DNA of 64,000 nucleotides from DATHTS01 sp041940425 (GTDB lineage: Bacteria; Acidobacteriota; Blastocatellia; Pyrinomonadales; Pyrinomonadaceae): the NCBI GenBank assembly GCA_041940425.1, contig JBGTSF010000019.1, positions 1-64,000 of the forward strand. The letters are read 5' to 3'. Each line of letters begins with the position of its first letter. Position 1 is the stretch's first letter. This document shows positions 56,843-64,000 of the stretch, one piece after another. Both the position numbers and the translations under genes were made by a program. The notes under the pieces are model-generated. The model was not told the DNA's origin and searched no databases. It saw nothing but the letters and a program-made list of their open reading frames with translations.

Positions 56843-57525
56843 AATTTCACCTCACTTTATAATTTTTAATATTTGAAAATTGCAGTTTTCCTCCCAGGCT
56901 TGATTTATAAAAAATTCCTGCAATAGCCGTTCACACAAACGTCCGAAAAGACGTAAAAGTTATAAAATGTCGGTAAAAACCACATCAAATTTTTCTCAAA
57001 TTTTTCAAATTCGCATTTTTTTAAGGCAAAAAGCCGGTTTTCCTTATTTTAGTTAAAAAGATTTTTAATCCCTGACAAAAAATTTGATTAAGAAAATTTC
57101 AAATTTGATATTTTTTGCCGCCAAATTAATGATTTTCCGATCAAAATCATTTTTTTAACTATTCTAATCTCTCTTTTTCCGCTCGATTTAAGTCTCCAAA
57201 TGATTGCAGCACAATAATTTATACGATTTTTTGGAACGCCTACCAATCGTCGGATTTTTTTCCGAATTTCTAAATTTTTTTGACTGATAATCCGAATAAG
57301 TCAAGCGTTTTTTTTATCGAAAACAAATTTAAATTTTTCATAGTTTCTATATATGTCCTGTCATTTCAACATTTAGTTAAAGATTTTCAACAAACAATCA
57401 AAATGGTTTTGAAATTGCGCCTAAGTATTTCCGGTGAATTCGTTTCAAGACTATTTTCACAAATTTGAATAGCCCCCGATTTGAATCGAATTTTCAGGAA
57501 ATCATTAATCAAGGAGTTAGAAAAT
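56843..57525. other. 683-bp AT-rich intergenic region
   Basis: The gap between the Fis-type gene and the Oar-like receptor gene (divergent) is strongly AT-rich with runs such as CAAATTTTTCTCAAATTTTT near 56993 and several poly-T tracts. No repeat with fixed period and no conserved gene was found; short open frames (for example 57280-57468) look like chance. It probably carries the promoters of both flanking genes. Confidence 0.5.
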
Positions 57526-60500
57526 ATGATAAAAAAATTCAAATTTATACTGCCGACCGCGCTATTTGTTTTCGCCCTGGCTGTCAGCGGCTTTGGTCAG
57601 GAAACGACGGGTTCAATCGAGGGAACTGTCAAGGACAGCACCGGCGCGTTGATTCCCGGAGCGACGGTCGTCATCGAAGGAAACGCCTTCCGGCGAACAG
57701 TTCAGACGAACGAAGAAGGATTTTACAGAGTTCTGGCTGTTCCGCCCGGTAATTATAATGTAACCGCGCGCGCCGAAAACTTTGCCGCCAGCGAACCGAC
57801 CAATGCGGTCGTAACGCTCGGCAAAGCGACGCCCGTCAGTTTCAATCTGCAAGCGGCAGGTGTCGGCGCGACAGTCGAAGTAACAAGCGGCGATGTCGCG
57901 GCGATTGACCCGAATTCGAGCCGCGTCCAGACCAATATTACACAGGAAAATTTCGAGCAGATTCCGAAAGGAACAAATGTGGCTTCGGTTCTGCAGACCG
58001 CGCCGTCCGTCCGGCAGGAACCGAAAGGCGCGGGATTTCAGATTGACGGCTCATCCGGCGCGGAAAATACATTTATCGTGGACGGTCAGGAAGTTACCAA
58101 TTTCCGCACCGGACAATTGAACTCGAACAATAATCTGCCGTTCCAGCTCGTGCAGGAAGTTCAGATCAAAGCCGGCGGTTTTGAAGCCGAACACGGCGGC
58201 GCGACCGGCGGAGTGATCACGCTCGTAACGCGGCGCGGCGGAAATCAATTCAACGGTGAATTCGGTTTATCGTTTGAGACCAGCAAACTAAACGCCCGCA
58301 GCGTTCTGGTTGACCCGGTGATAGATGTTACGACTCTGAGTCTGACGGAAAACGCCAATCTCCCGCAGTCAACCGTTCTCGGTCCGAGCAGCACGACGCT
58401 TCAGTATTTCGCGCCGCCGGGCGACAAATACACGAACTTCTACCCGTCTTTCACGCTCGGCGGACCGATTCTGAAAGACCGGTTGTGGTTTTTTTCGAGT
58501 TACAATGTTCAGGATTTTGATGTCGAGCGCACGGTCAATTATCCGAACGGTCAGATTCAAAATTACAGGCGCAACGAACGCCGCGATTACGGATTTGCAA
58601 GGCTCGACGCGCAGCTTGGCGAAAAACTCAATCTGACGGGAAGTTTTACATATAACCCGATCAAAGTGAACGGCGATCTGCACAGCGTAACCGGTCTGGC
58701 GACAACCGTTCCGGGCAGCGATGCCGTCGGTTTCGGCAGCGATTTTTACGATCAACTGGGCGGTCGCCGCGCCAGTTCGGTCTATAATTTCGGCGGCACG
58801 TTGACGGCGACCAATAATTTTATTGTTTCCGCCCGCGGCGGACAGAGTTATCTGAACGAGAAACTCGGCAGTTACGGAATTCCGACATTCCCGCGTATCC
58901 GCTGTATTCTGGGCAACACTAATGTTCCGAATGTTCCGGCAGGCGGAACCTGCGCGAGCGGTTTTTCGAATGTTCCGAGTGTCTTCGGAACCGATCGGGA
59001 CATCTCCAAACGGGTAACTTTTGATGCCGACGCATCCGTATTCATCAACAACTTCGGCGGTCGCCACAACCTGAAATTCGGGTATCAGCTCAACCGTCTG
59101 AGCAACGATGTCGAGCAGGGTTATGTCGGTGTCGGTGAAGTTCGGATTTTCTATGGCTCGACCGCCTTCGGGATCGGCGCGGGTCCGGGAGAAATCGGTT
59201 ATGTTTATGTGCAGGATTTCGGCACGATCGGAAAAACGTCGAGTTCCAATAACGCCCTTTATATTCAGGACAGTTGGACGATCGGACGGTTGACGATCAA
59301 TCCGGGATTCCGTATCGAAAAAGAAACTGTTCCTTCATTTTCGGCAAACGGCGTTCCGATCGTTTTCGGTTGGGGCGATAAACCTGCTCCGCGAATCGGC
59401 GCGGCATTCGACGTTCTCGGCAATGGAAAATGGAAGGTTTTCGGCGGCTACGGCTGGTTTTACGACCGGTTCAAATACGAACTCCCGCGCGGCAGTTTCG
59501 GCGGAGATTATTTCCACCGGATTTATGTCCCGATCTTAGCCAACAATCCAGATTACCGCACATATACGCGGGAATATGTTTTGGCAAATCAGGTTCTCGA
59601 CATTGATTTTCGTGTTCCGTCAAATTCGCCGGACGACAACCGCGTTGACCCGAATCTGAAAGCGGCGCGGGAAAGCTCGCTCGACATCGGCACCGAATTT
59701 GAATTGTCAAGCAATTACATTATCGGCGCGCGCTTCGTTCACAAGCAGATTGACCGCGCGATCGAAGATGTCGGGATTTTCGACGCTAATCAAAACGAAC
59801 TTTATTTCATCGCCAATCCGGGTTTCGGCGTGGTCAGCGAACCGCTTCTGCCCGGCGTTCCGGCAACGCCCAAAGCCGAGCGCGTTTATGACGCGATCGA
59901 ATTCAAGGTCAACAAGCGTTTTGCCGATAATTACTTTTTCAATGCGAGCTATACGTTAAGCCGCTTATTCGGTAATTATTCCGGCTTAGCGAGTTCGGAC
60001 GAAAACGGTCGTTCCAGCCCGAACGTCAACCGCTTTTTCGATCTGCCTTTCTTAGGCTTTAACGCCGACGGCGTGCCGGATAACGGAAGACTCGCTACCG
60101 ATAGACCGCATTCGTTCAAGCTGAATGCCGGTTACAATTTCGATTGGAAAGGAAGTAAGACGAATTCGACCGAATTGAAAGGATTCTTTATCGGACAAAG
60201 CGGCATTCCGCTTTCGACGAGAGTTTCCTTCTACAGCGCGAACACTTTTTTAAATGGTCGCGGCGATCTCGGTCGGACGGATTTTTACACGCAAACCGAT
60301 TTGGCGTTGACGCATAAATATCGTTTCGGGCGCGACAACCGATACACGATGGCTTTCGATATTGACGCGCTCAACGTCTTTAACGAAAACGCTGTTACCA
60401 ACCGTTTCCAGACGCTCTTTACGGGAGACTTAGCCGCGCCCGCGGTTCAGCAGTTCTTCCCGAACGTAACGACGGAAGCGGCGTTTATCCAGCAAATATT

Positions 60501-60681
60501 CAACGGCGGATTGGGCGATGCGGTGCGCGAACTGAATCGCCGCGGCGATGCCGGTCTGTCAACCTGCGGCGCGAACGGAACTTCGAGCTGTGCCGCTTTC
60601 AGAACCGACGCGCGGTTTAACCAGCCTTCGCAATGGCAGCTTCCGCGCACGATCCGTTTCGGTTTTAGATTTATCTTTTAA
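57526..60681 (+). CDS. Oar-like TonB-dependent receptor, 1051 aa
   Basis: A very long receptor of the Oar type common in Acidobacteriota. Signal peptide (FILPTALFVFALAVSGFGQ), carboxypeptidase-regulatory-like domain (about 25-110: SIEGTVKDSTGALIPGATVV), then plug (about 110-240: GFQIDGSSGAENTFIVDGQE, GGFEAEHGGATGGVITLVTR) and a large barrel ending PRTIRFGFRFIF. It is likely to import polysaccharide or peptide fragments or to take part in adhesion. AAGGAG nine bases upstream fixes ATG 57526; a longer frame begins with TTG at 57481. Its own terminator follows. Confidence 0.92.
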   Translation: MIKKFKFILPTALFVFALAVSGFGQETTGSIEGTVKDSTGALIPGATVVIEGNAFRRTVQTNEEGFYRVLAVPPGNYNVTARAENFAASEPTNAVVTLGKATPVSFNLQAAGVGATVEVTSGDVAAIDPNSSRVQTNITQENFEQIPKGTNVASVLQTAPSVRQEPKGAGFQIDGSSGAENTFIVDGQEVTNFRTGQLNSNNNLPFQLVQEVQIKAGGFEAEHGGATGGVITLVTRRGGNQFNGEFGLSFETSKLNARSVLVDPVIDVTTLSLTENANLPQSTVLGPSSTTLQYFAPPGDKYTNFYPSFTLGGPILKDRLWFFSSYNVQDFDVERTVNYPNGQIQNYRRNERRDYGFARLDAQLGEKLNLTGSFTYNPIKVNGDLHSVTGLATTVPGSDAVGFGSDFYDQLGGRRASSVYNFGGTLTATNNFIVSARGGQSYLNEKLGSYGIPTFPRIRCILGNTNVPNVPAGGTCASGFSNVPSVFGTDRDISKRVTFDADASVFINNFGGRHNLKFGYQLNRLSNDVEQGYVGVGEVRIFYGSTAFGIGAGPGEIGYVYVQDFGTIGKTSSSNNALYIQDSWTIGRLTINPGFRIEKETVPSFSANGVPIVFGWGDKPAPRIGAAFDVLGNGKWKVFGGYGWFYDRFKYELPRGSFGGDYFHRIYVPILANNPDYRTYTREYVLANQVLDIDFRVPSNSPDDNRVDPNLKAARESSLDIGTEFELSSNYIIGARFVHKQIDRAIEDVGIFDANQNELYFIANPGFGVVSEPLLPGVPATPKAERVYDAIEFKVNKRFADNYFFNASYTLSRLFGNYSGLASSDENGRSSPNVNRFFDLPFLGFNADGVPDNGRLATDRPHSFKLNAGYNFDWKGSKTNSTELKGFFIGQSGIPLSTRVSFYSANTFLNGRGDLGRTDFYTQTDLALTHKYRFGRDNRYTMAFDIDALNVFNENAVTNRFQTLFTGDLAAPAVQQFFPNVTTEAAFIQQIFNGGLGDAVRELNRRGDAGLSTCGANGTSSCAAFRTDARFNQPSQWQLPRTIRFGFRFIF

Positions 60682-60711
60682 GATTTTCTAAAAGTCGAAC
60701 CGCGGAAAACG

Positions 60712-60748
60712 AAAAACCTGCTCTTGTAATTTTCAAGAGCAGGTTTTT
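60712..60748 (+). terminator. Rho-independent terminator
   Basis: A 15-bp perfect stem (60712-60726 with 60734-60748), 7-nt loop, with Ts on the 3' side. It ends the Oar-like receptor gene. Confidence 0.9.
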
Positions 60749-60787
60749 CCGGCTTAATAATTTGGAAACTTGGTGTAAAATAAAAAT

Positions 60788-61825
60788 ATGAGTAAAATTC
60801 TGATTCGCTATGGCTTCGCGGCTTTTTCCGTGGTGTTGTTTCTGCTGACCGTTTCGGAAAAATGCTCGGCTCAAAATTCGATCAGCGGAATAATTATGGA
60901 TGAAAACAGACGACCCGTTTCCGAGATCGAGGTCGAACTGCTCGACGAATATGAACGGCTGCTCAAATCCGTAAGAACCAGAAGTTCGGGCATTTATATG
61001 TTTAACGGTCTCCGCGCCGGAATTTACTATATCCAGGCGCGAACCGCCGGAACGAATTTCAAGTCCGCCAAAGAGCGCGTCCAACTCGGACAGACAAACC
61101 GCGTCAGCCGGACGACCGGCGCGATTTCGGGCAGCGAATCTTTGCAGGTAAATCTGACGCTTCAAAATATCGCGCGTGCCGATAACCGTCCGTTATTTAA
61201 TGAAGTCATTTTCGCGCAAAGTATCCCGCCCGATGCGGAAAAGTCCTTTCAGGAGGCAATCGAAAATTTTGAAAAAAATCGAAACGACGAAGCCGTTGCC
61301 GCGCTTTTGAAAGCGGTTGCAATTTTTCCCGAATATTTCGTCGCGCTCGACCGTCTGGGCAACGAATATCTTTTGCAAAATAAATTTGTCGAAGCCCGAA
61401 ACGTTTTTGAACGAGCGGTGAAAGTCAATCCGAAAAGTTTTTCATCGCAATACGGTTTTGCGGCATCTCTTTTTAGTCTGAAAAAGTTTCCCGAAGCCGC
61501 CGCCGAACTCGAAGCGGCACTCGTTTTAAATCCTTCCTCGATAAATTCCTATTTTTTACTCGGCAGAACGCGGCGCGAACTTTCCGAATATGAAAAAGCC
61601 GAAACCAGTCTGAAAAAAGCCGACGAATTAGCCGAGCAAAAACTCGCCGACATCCACTGGGAACTCGCTCTGCTTTATTACCACAATCTCAAACGATATA
61701 ATGAAGCCGCAGACGAACTTGAACTTTATCTCAAGGCTGATCCAAAAGCCGAAAATAAAGAGCAGGTTAAAAAGCTGATAAAAATTTTCAGAGCGAAGGC
61801 AAAAGAAGAAAAATCTTCGCCGTAA
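60788..61825 (+). CDS. Exported protein with CNA-B-like domain and TPR repeats
   Basis: A 345-residue protein with a signal peptide (AFSVVLFLLTVSEKCSAQ) and a carboxypeptidase-regulatory/CNA-B-like beta domain (about 35-125: SISGIIMDENRRPVSEIEVE, SGIYMFNGLRAGIYYI). Five or six TPR-like repeats follow (about 145-335: RNDEAVAALLKAVAIFPEYF, FVEARNVFERAVKVNPKSF, YNEAADELELYLKADPKAEN). A periplasmic scaffold. The next gene starts 3 bp after its stop, so the two are one transcript. Confidence 0.87.
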   Translation: MSKILIRYGFAAFSVVLFLLTVSEKCSAQNSISGIIMDENRRPVSEIEVELLDEYERLLKSVRTRSSGIYMFNGLRAGIYYIQARTAGTNFKSAKERVQLGQTNRVSRTTGAISGSESLQVNLTLQNIARADNRPLFNEVIFAQSIPPDAEKSFQEAIENFEKNRNDEAVAALLKAVAIFPEYFVALDRLGNEYLLQNKFVEARNVFERAVKVNPKSFSSQYGFAASLFSLKKFPEAAAELEAALVLNPSSINSYFLLGRTRRELSEYEKAETSLKKADELAEQKLADIHWELALLYYHNLKRYNEAADELELYLKADPKAENKEQVKKLIKIFRAKAKEEKSSP

Positions 61826-61828
61826 TTT

Positions 61829-62944
61829 ATGGACAATCTCGTTTTTTCAAATATGCTGCATCGTCCGGCGCGGACGCTGGTCAGCATTTTCGGCATCGCC
61901 ATCGGCGTTTTGCTGATCGTTTTTACGATCGGAATGGCGAACGGAACTTTGCGCGAACGCGCCAGCCGCGAAGGAAATGTCGGCGCGGAAATCATTTTCA
62001 GCGCGTCGGGCGCGAGCCTTCTGAGTTCGGATTCTTTTCTTTTATCAACCGAATTAAAAAACGAGATCGGCAAAACGGAAGGCGTTCAGACAGTCGTTCC
62101 GCTCGGACAAAATACGGTCAAGGCGGCGGGCGATAAAACCGGAAGCAATACCGGAAGCCGTCTCGTTGACGGAATAAATTTTGACGAATACTCGGCAGTT
62201 GTCGGAATAACAATCAAAGAAGGTCGCGCCTTTCAGTCGAAATCGGACGAAGCGATCATTGACACCGGATTTCAGGGACAGAAAAATCTAAAGATCGGCG
62301 ATAAATTGAATATGTATGAGCGCGATTTTACGATCGTCGGCACATACGAACCCGCCGCCGGAGCGCGCGTCAAAATTCCGCTCGACACGATGCAGAATCA
62401 GCTGGTCGGTGACGAAAGTAAAGTTTCTTCGTTTCTCGTCAAGATCAAACCGGATTTCACGCCCGAACAGGTCGCGCAGAATCTGCAAAACCGTTTTCCC
62501 GACAATCAGATTTTGCTGACCTCGCAGATCGAAGAACTTTATATGTCGAGCGTTCCCGCGCTCGGCGTTTTTCTCAACGTCGTGATCGGCGTCGCGGCGG
62601 TCATTTCCGCTCTGGTGATTTTGCTGACGATGTATACGACCGTTACCGAACGCACGCGGCAGATCGGAATTATGAAATCGCTCGGAATGAGCAATGCGAA
62701 AATCGCCTGGACAATCACGCAGGAAGCATTATTAATTAGTTTCTGCGGAATTGTCGGCGGCGTTTTGCTGACTATTTTGGTGAGATTTGTTTTGACGAAA
62801 TTTACGACCATCGAGGTCGCCATCGAACCGTCCGTTTTGATCATTACATTAATCGTCGGGCTGATCGGCGGCGCGCTCGGCGCGCTCTACCCGGCACTCA
62901 AAGCCGCGCGGCTCGATGCGGTCGAGGCTTTGAGCTATGAATAG
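61829..62944 (+). CDS. MacB/FtsX-type ABC transporter permease
   Basis: A 371-residue protein with four membrane helices in the MacB layout: helix 1 near the N-terminus (VSIFGIAIGVLLIVFTIGMA), a periplasmic domain (about 50-240), then helices ALGVFLNVVIGVAAVISALV, ALLISFCGIVGGVLLTILVR and VLIITLIVGLIGGALGALYP. The cytoplasmic loop TERTRQIGIMKSLGMSNAKI and the end PALKAARLDAVEALSYE are classic for the family. The ATPase partner is not adjacent. It forms an operon with the upstream TPR protein. Confidence 0.93.
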   Translation: MDNLVFSNMLHRPARTLVSIFGIAIGVLLIVFTIGMANGTLRERASREGNVGAEIIFSASGASLLSSDSFLLSTELKNEIGKTEGVQTVVPLGQNTVKAAGDKTGSNTGSRLVDGINFDEYSAVVGITIKEGRAFQSKSDEAIIDTGFQGQKNLKIGDKLNMYERDFTIVGTYEPAAGARVKIPLDTMQNQLVGDESKVSSFLVKIKPDFTPEQVAQNLQNRFPDNQILLTSQIEELYMSSVPALGVFLNVVIGVAAVISALVILLTMYTTVTERTRQIGIMKSLGMSNAKIAWTITQEALLISFCGIVGGVLLTILVRFVLTKFTTIEVAIEPSVLIITLIVGLIGGALGALYPALKAARLDAVEALSYE

Positions 62945-62993
62945 AAAGGATAAAAATATAGGTAGTGATTAAAATTTTATGTAACAAAAACCT

Positions 62994-63073
62994 CGGAATA
63001 GTTAAAAGATGAAAGATGATAACTGATAGATTTTATCTTGTATCTATTAACTATTAGTTATCATCTATTCCGA
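62994..63073. repeat. Intergenic hairpin of AGATGATAACT words
   Basis: Left arm CGGAATAGTTAAAAGATG...GATAACTGATAGAT and right arm ATCTATTAACTATTAGTTATC...CATCTATTCCG fold into an imperfect hairpin over 62994-63073, each arm made of near-repeated words. It lies between the permease gene and the cysteine desulfurase gene. Confidence 0.75.
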
Positions 63074-63115
63074 AGTTGTACCAATCTTTATAAATTTTAT
63101 AGCAGATATAAAAAA

Positions 63116-64000
63116 ATGTTTCGGAGAGTTTATTTAGACAATTCAGCAACGACACCGATTGACCGCGAGGTCGTCGAAGCGATGCTTCCGTTTCTGACCG
63201 AAAAATTCGGCAATGCGTCGAGCATCCATTTTTTCGGTCAGGAAGCCCGCGCCGCCGTTGATAAAGCGCGTCATCAAGTCGCCGAATTATTAAATGCAAG
63301 ACCGAATGAGATCGTTTTCACATCGGGCGGCACGGAATCGAACAATCTGGCGATTCGCGGTTTGGTTGAGGCAAACGACAAATACGGAAAACACATCATC
63401 ACTTCCGAGATCGAACATTCGGCGGTCAAAGAAGTCTGCGCCGAACTGGAAAAACGCGGTTATGAAATAACTTATCTGCCCGTTTACGAAGACGGCATTA
63501 TCAAGATCGAAGATTTGAAAGCGGCGATCCGCGACGAAACAATTCTTGTAACGATCATGACTGCCAACAATGAAATCGGCACGATTCAGCCGGTCGAAGA
63601 AATAGGCAAGCTCGTCCGTGAATTAAAAGAAACGGGTAAAAAAATCTGGTTTCACACCGACGCGGTGCAGGCTGTCGGGAAAATTCCGGTTGATGTCGAA
63701 GAGATCGGCTGTGATCTTTTGTCAATTTCGGCGCATAAAATCTACGCTCCGAAAGGTGTCGGCGCATTATATATCCGGCGCGGCGTGCGTCTCAAAAAAC
63801 AAAATATCGGCGGACATCAGGAACGCGAACGGCGCGGCGGAACGGAAAATGTCGCAAACATTGTCGCTTTCGGAAAGGCGTGTGAACTGGCGAAAAACGA
63901 TCTGGCGGAAAATTCGGAAAGACTTCAAATTTTACGCGACAAATTCGAGCAAGGCGTTACGGAAAGGATTGACGACATCGTTTTTAACGGCAGACGCGAA
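63116..64000 (+). CDS. Cysteine desulfurase (NifS/IscS family), partial
   Basis: 295 codons are open to the window edge. The start MFRRVYLDNSATTPIDREVV is the classic N-terminus. FTSGGTESNNLAIRGL, IEHSAVKE, TANNEIGTIQPVEEIGKLV and HTDAVQAVGKIPVD bind the PLP cofactor, and SISAHKIYAPKGVGALYI holds the Schiff-base Lys. GGHQERERRGGTENV corresponds to the substrate loop. The enzyme removes sulfur from cysteine for Fe-S clusters or tRNA thiolation. The loop with the catalytic Cys lies beyond the window, so NifS, IscS and tRNA-sulfurtransferase partners cannot be told apart. Confidence 0.95.
   Translation, partial: MFRRVYLDNSATTPIDREVVEAMLPFLTEKFGNASSIHFFGQEARAAVDKARHQVAELLNARPNEIVFTSGGTESNNLAIRGLVEANDKYGKHIITSEIEHSAVKEVCAELEKRGYEITYLPVYEDGIIKIEDLKAAIRDETILVTIMTANNEIGTIQPVEEIGKLVRELKETGKKIWFHTDAVQAVGKIPVDVEEIGCDLLSISAHKIYAPKGVGALYIRRGVRLKKQNIGGHQERERRGGTENVANIVAFGKACELAKNDLAENSERLQILRDKFEQGVTERIDDIVFNGRRE

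Noticed and set aside
57280..57468. Small 62-residue gene in the long AT-rich gap
   Set aside because: No ribosome site, hydrophobic AT-driven composition, and no resemblance to a known protein.

Overview
The window looks like a chromosomal scaffold from an uncultured or draft-quality member of the Acidobacteriota, most likely Blastocatellia (Pyrinomonadaceae-like). This is inferred from the gene repertoire, not from a marker gene: Oar-type TonB receptors with carboxypeptidase-regulatory N-termini, a TIGR02999-type sigma factor beside a Ser/Thr kinase fused to a SUMF1 domain, CadC-like winged-helix/TPR proteins, SBBP/FG-GAP propeller exoproteins, DUF4331 and DUF2911 proteins. KdsB shows a Gram-negative (Kdo) envelope. 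No rRNA or tRNA gene, CRISPR array, transposase or prophage was seen. One run of ten Ns (37056-37065) is a scaffold join.

Layout. 1-5.6 kb: start of pyrG, a small membrane protein and kdsB, a CPBP protease, a FecR-domain protein and a GAF-PP2C phosphatase. 5.8-10.4 kb: a kinase-SUMF1-hydrolase fusion with its sigma factor, and a second, divergent sigma factor. 10.5-17.3 kb: an apparent tandem duplication of a DUF4331-TPR lipoprotein module whose first DUF4331 copy has decayed to a fragment, ending in a TonB receptor. 17.5-24.7 kb: ImmA/IrrE-like protein, LysM lytic transglycosylase, Lon, DUF2911 protein, ferritin-like protein. 24.9-29.6 kb, minus strand: acyltransferase, radical SAM/SPASM enzyme, a tiny secreted Asn-repeat protein, an MGDG-synthase-like glycosyltransferase and an SDR. 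29.7-33.6 kb: secreted metalloprotease with six FG-GAP-like blades, and a metallophosphoesterase.

33.9-40.9 kb: a periplasmic-type molybdenum aldehyde oxidoreductase operon (PaoA, PaoB, PaoC, DinB-like, second PaoC). 41-42.3 kb: peroxiredoxin, RidA, YggX-like protein with an added zinc-ribbon motif. 42.5-47.7 kb: LytS/LytTR two-component pair and a ZnuD-like TonB receptor. 47.7-56.8 kb: a regulatory/exoprotein cluster: SBBP protein, two paralogous CxxC small proteins, a winged helix-hydrolase-pseudocyclase fusion carrying a heptanucleotide repeat, a CadC-like TPR protein and a Fis-type regulator. 57.5-64 kb: giant Oar-like receptor, TPR protein, MacB/FtsX-type permease, and the first 295 codons of a cysteine desulfurase.

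The most unusual layer is between the genes: three degenerate arrays with a period of about two DNA turns (exactly 20, exactly 21, and about 20.4 bp), at least two copies of a roughly 140-bp palindromic MITE-like element, and many intergenic hairpins built from short repeated words. The same kind of word repeat also enters coding sequence, including five perfect 7-bp units whose slippage would shift the frame between a DNA-binding and an enzymatic domain.
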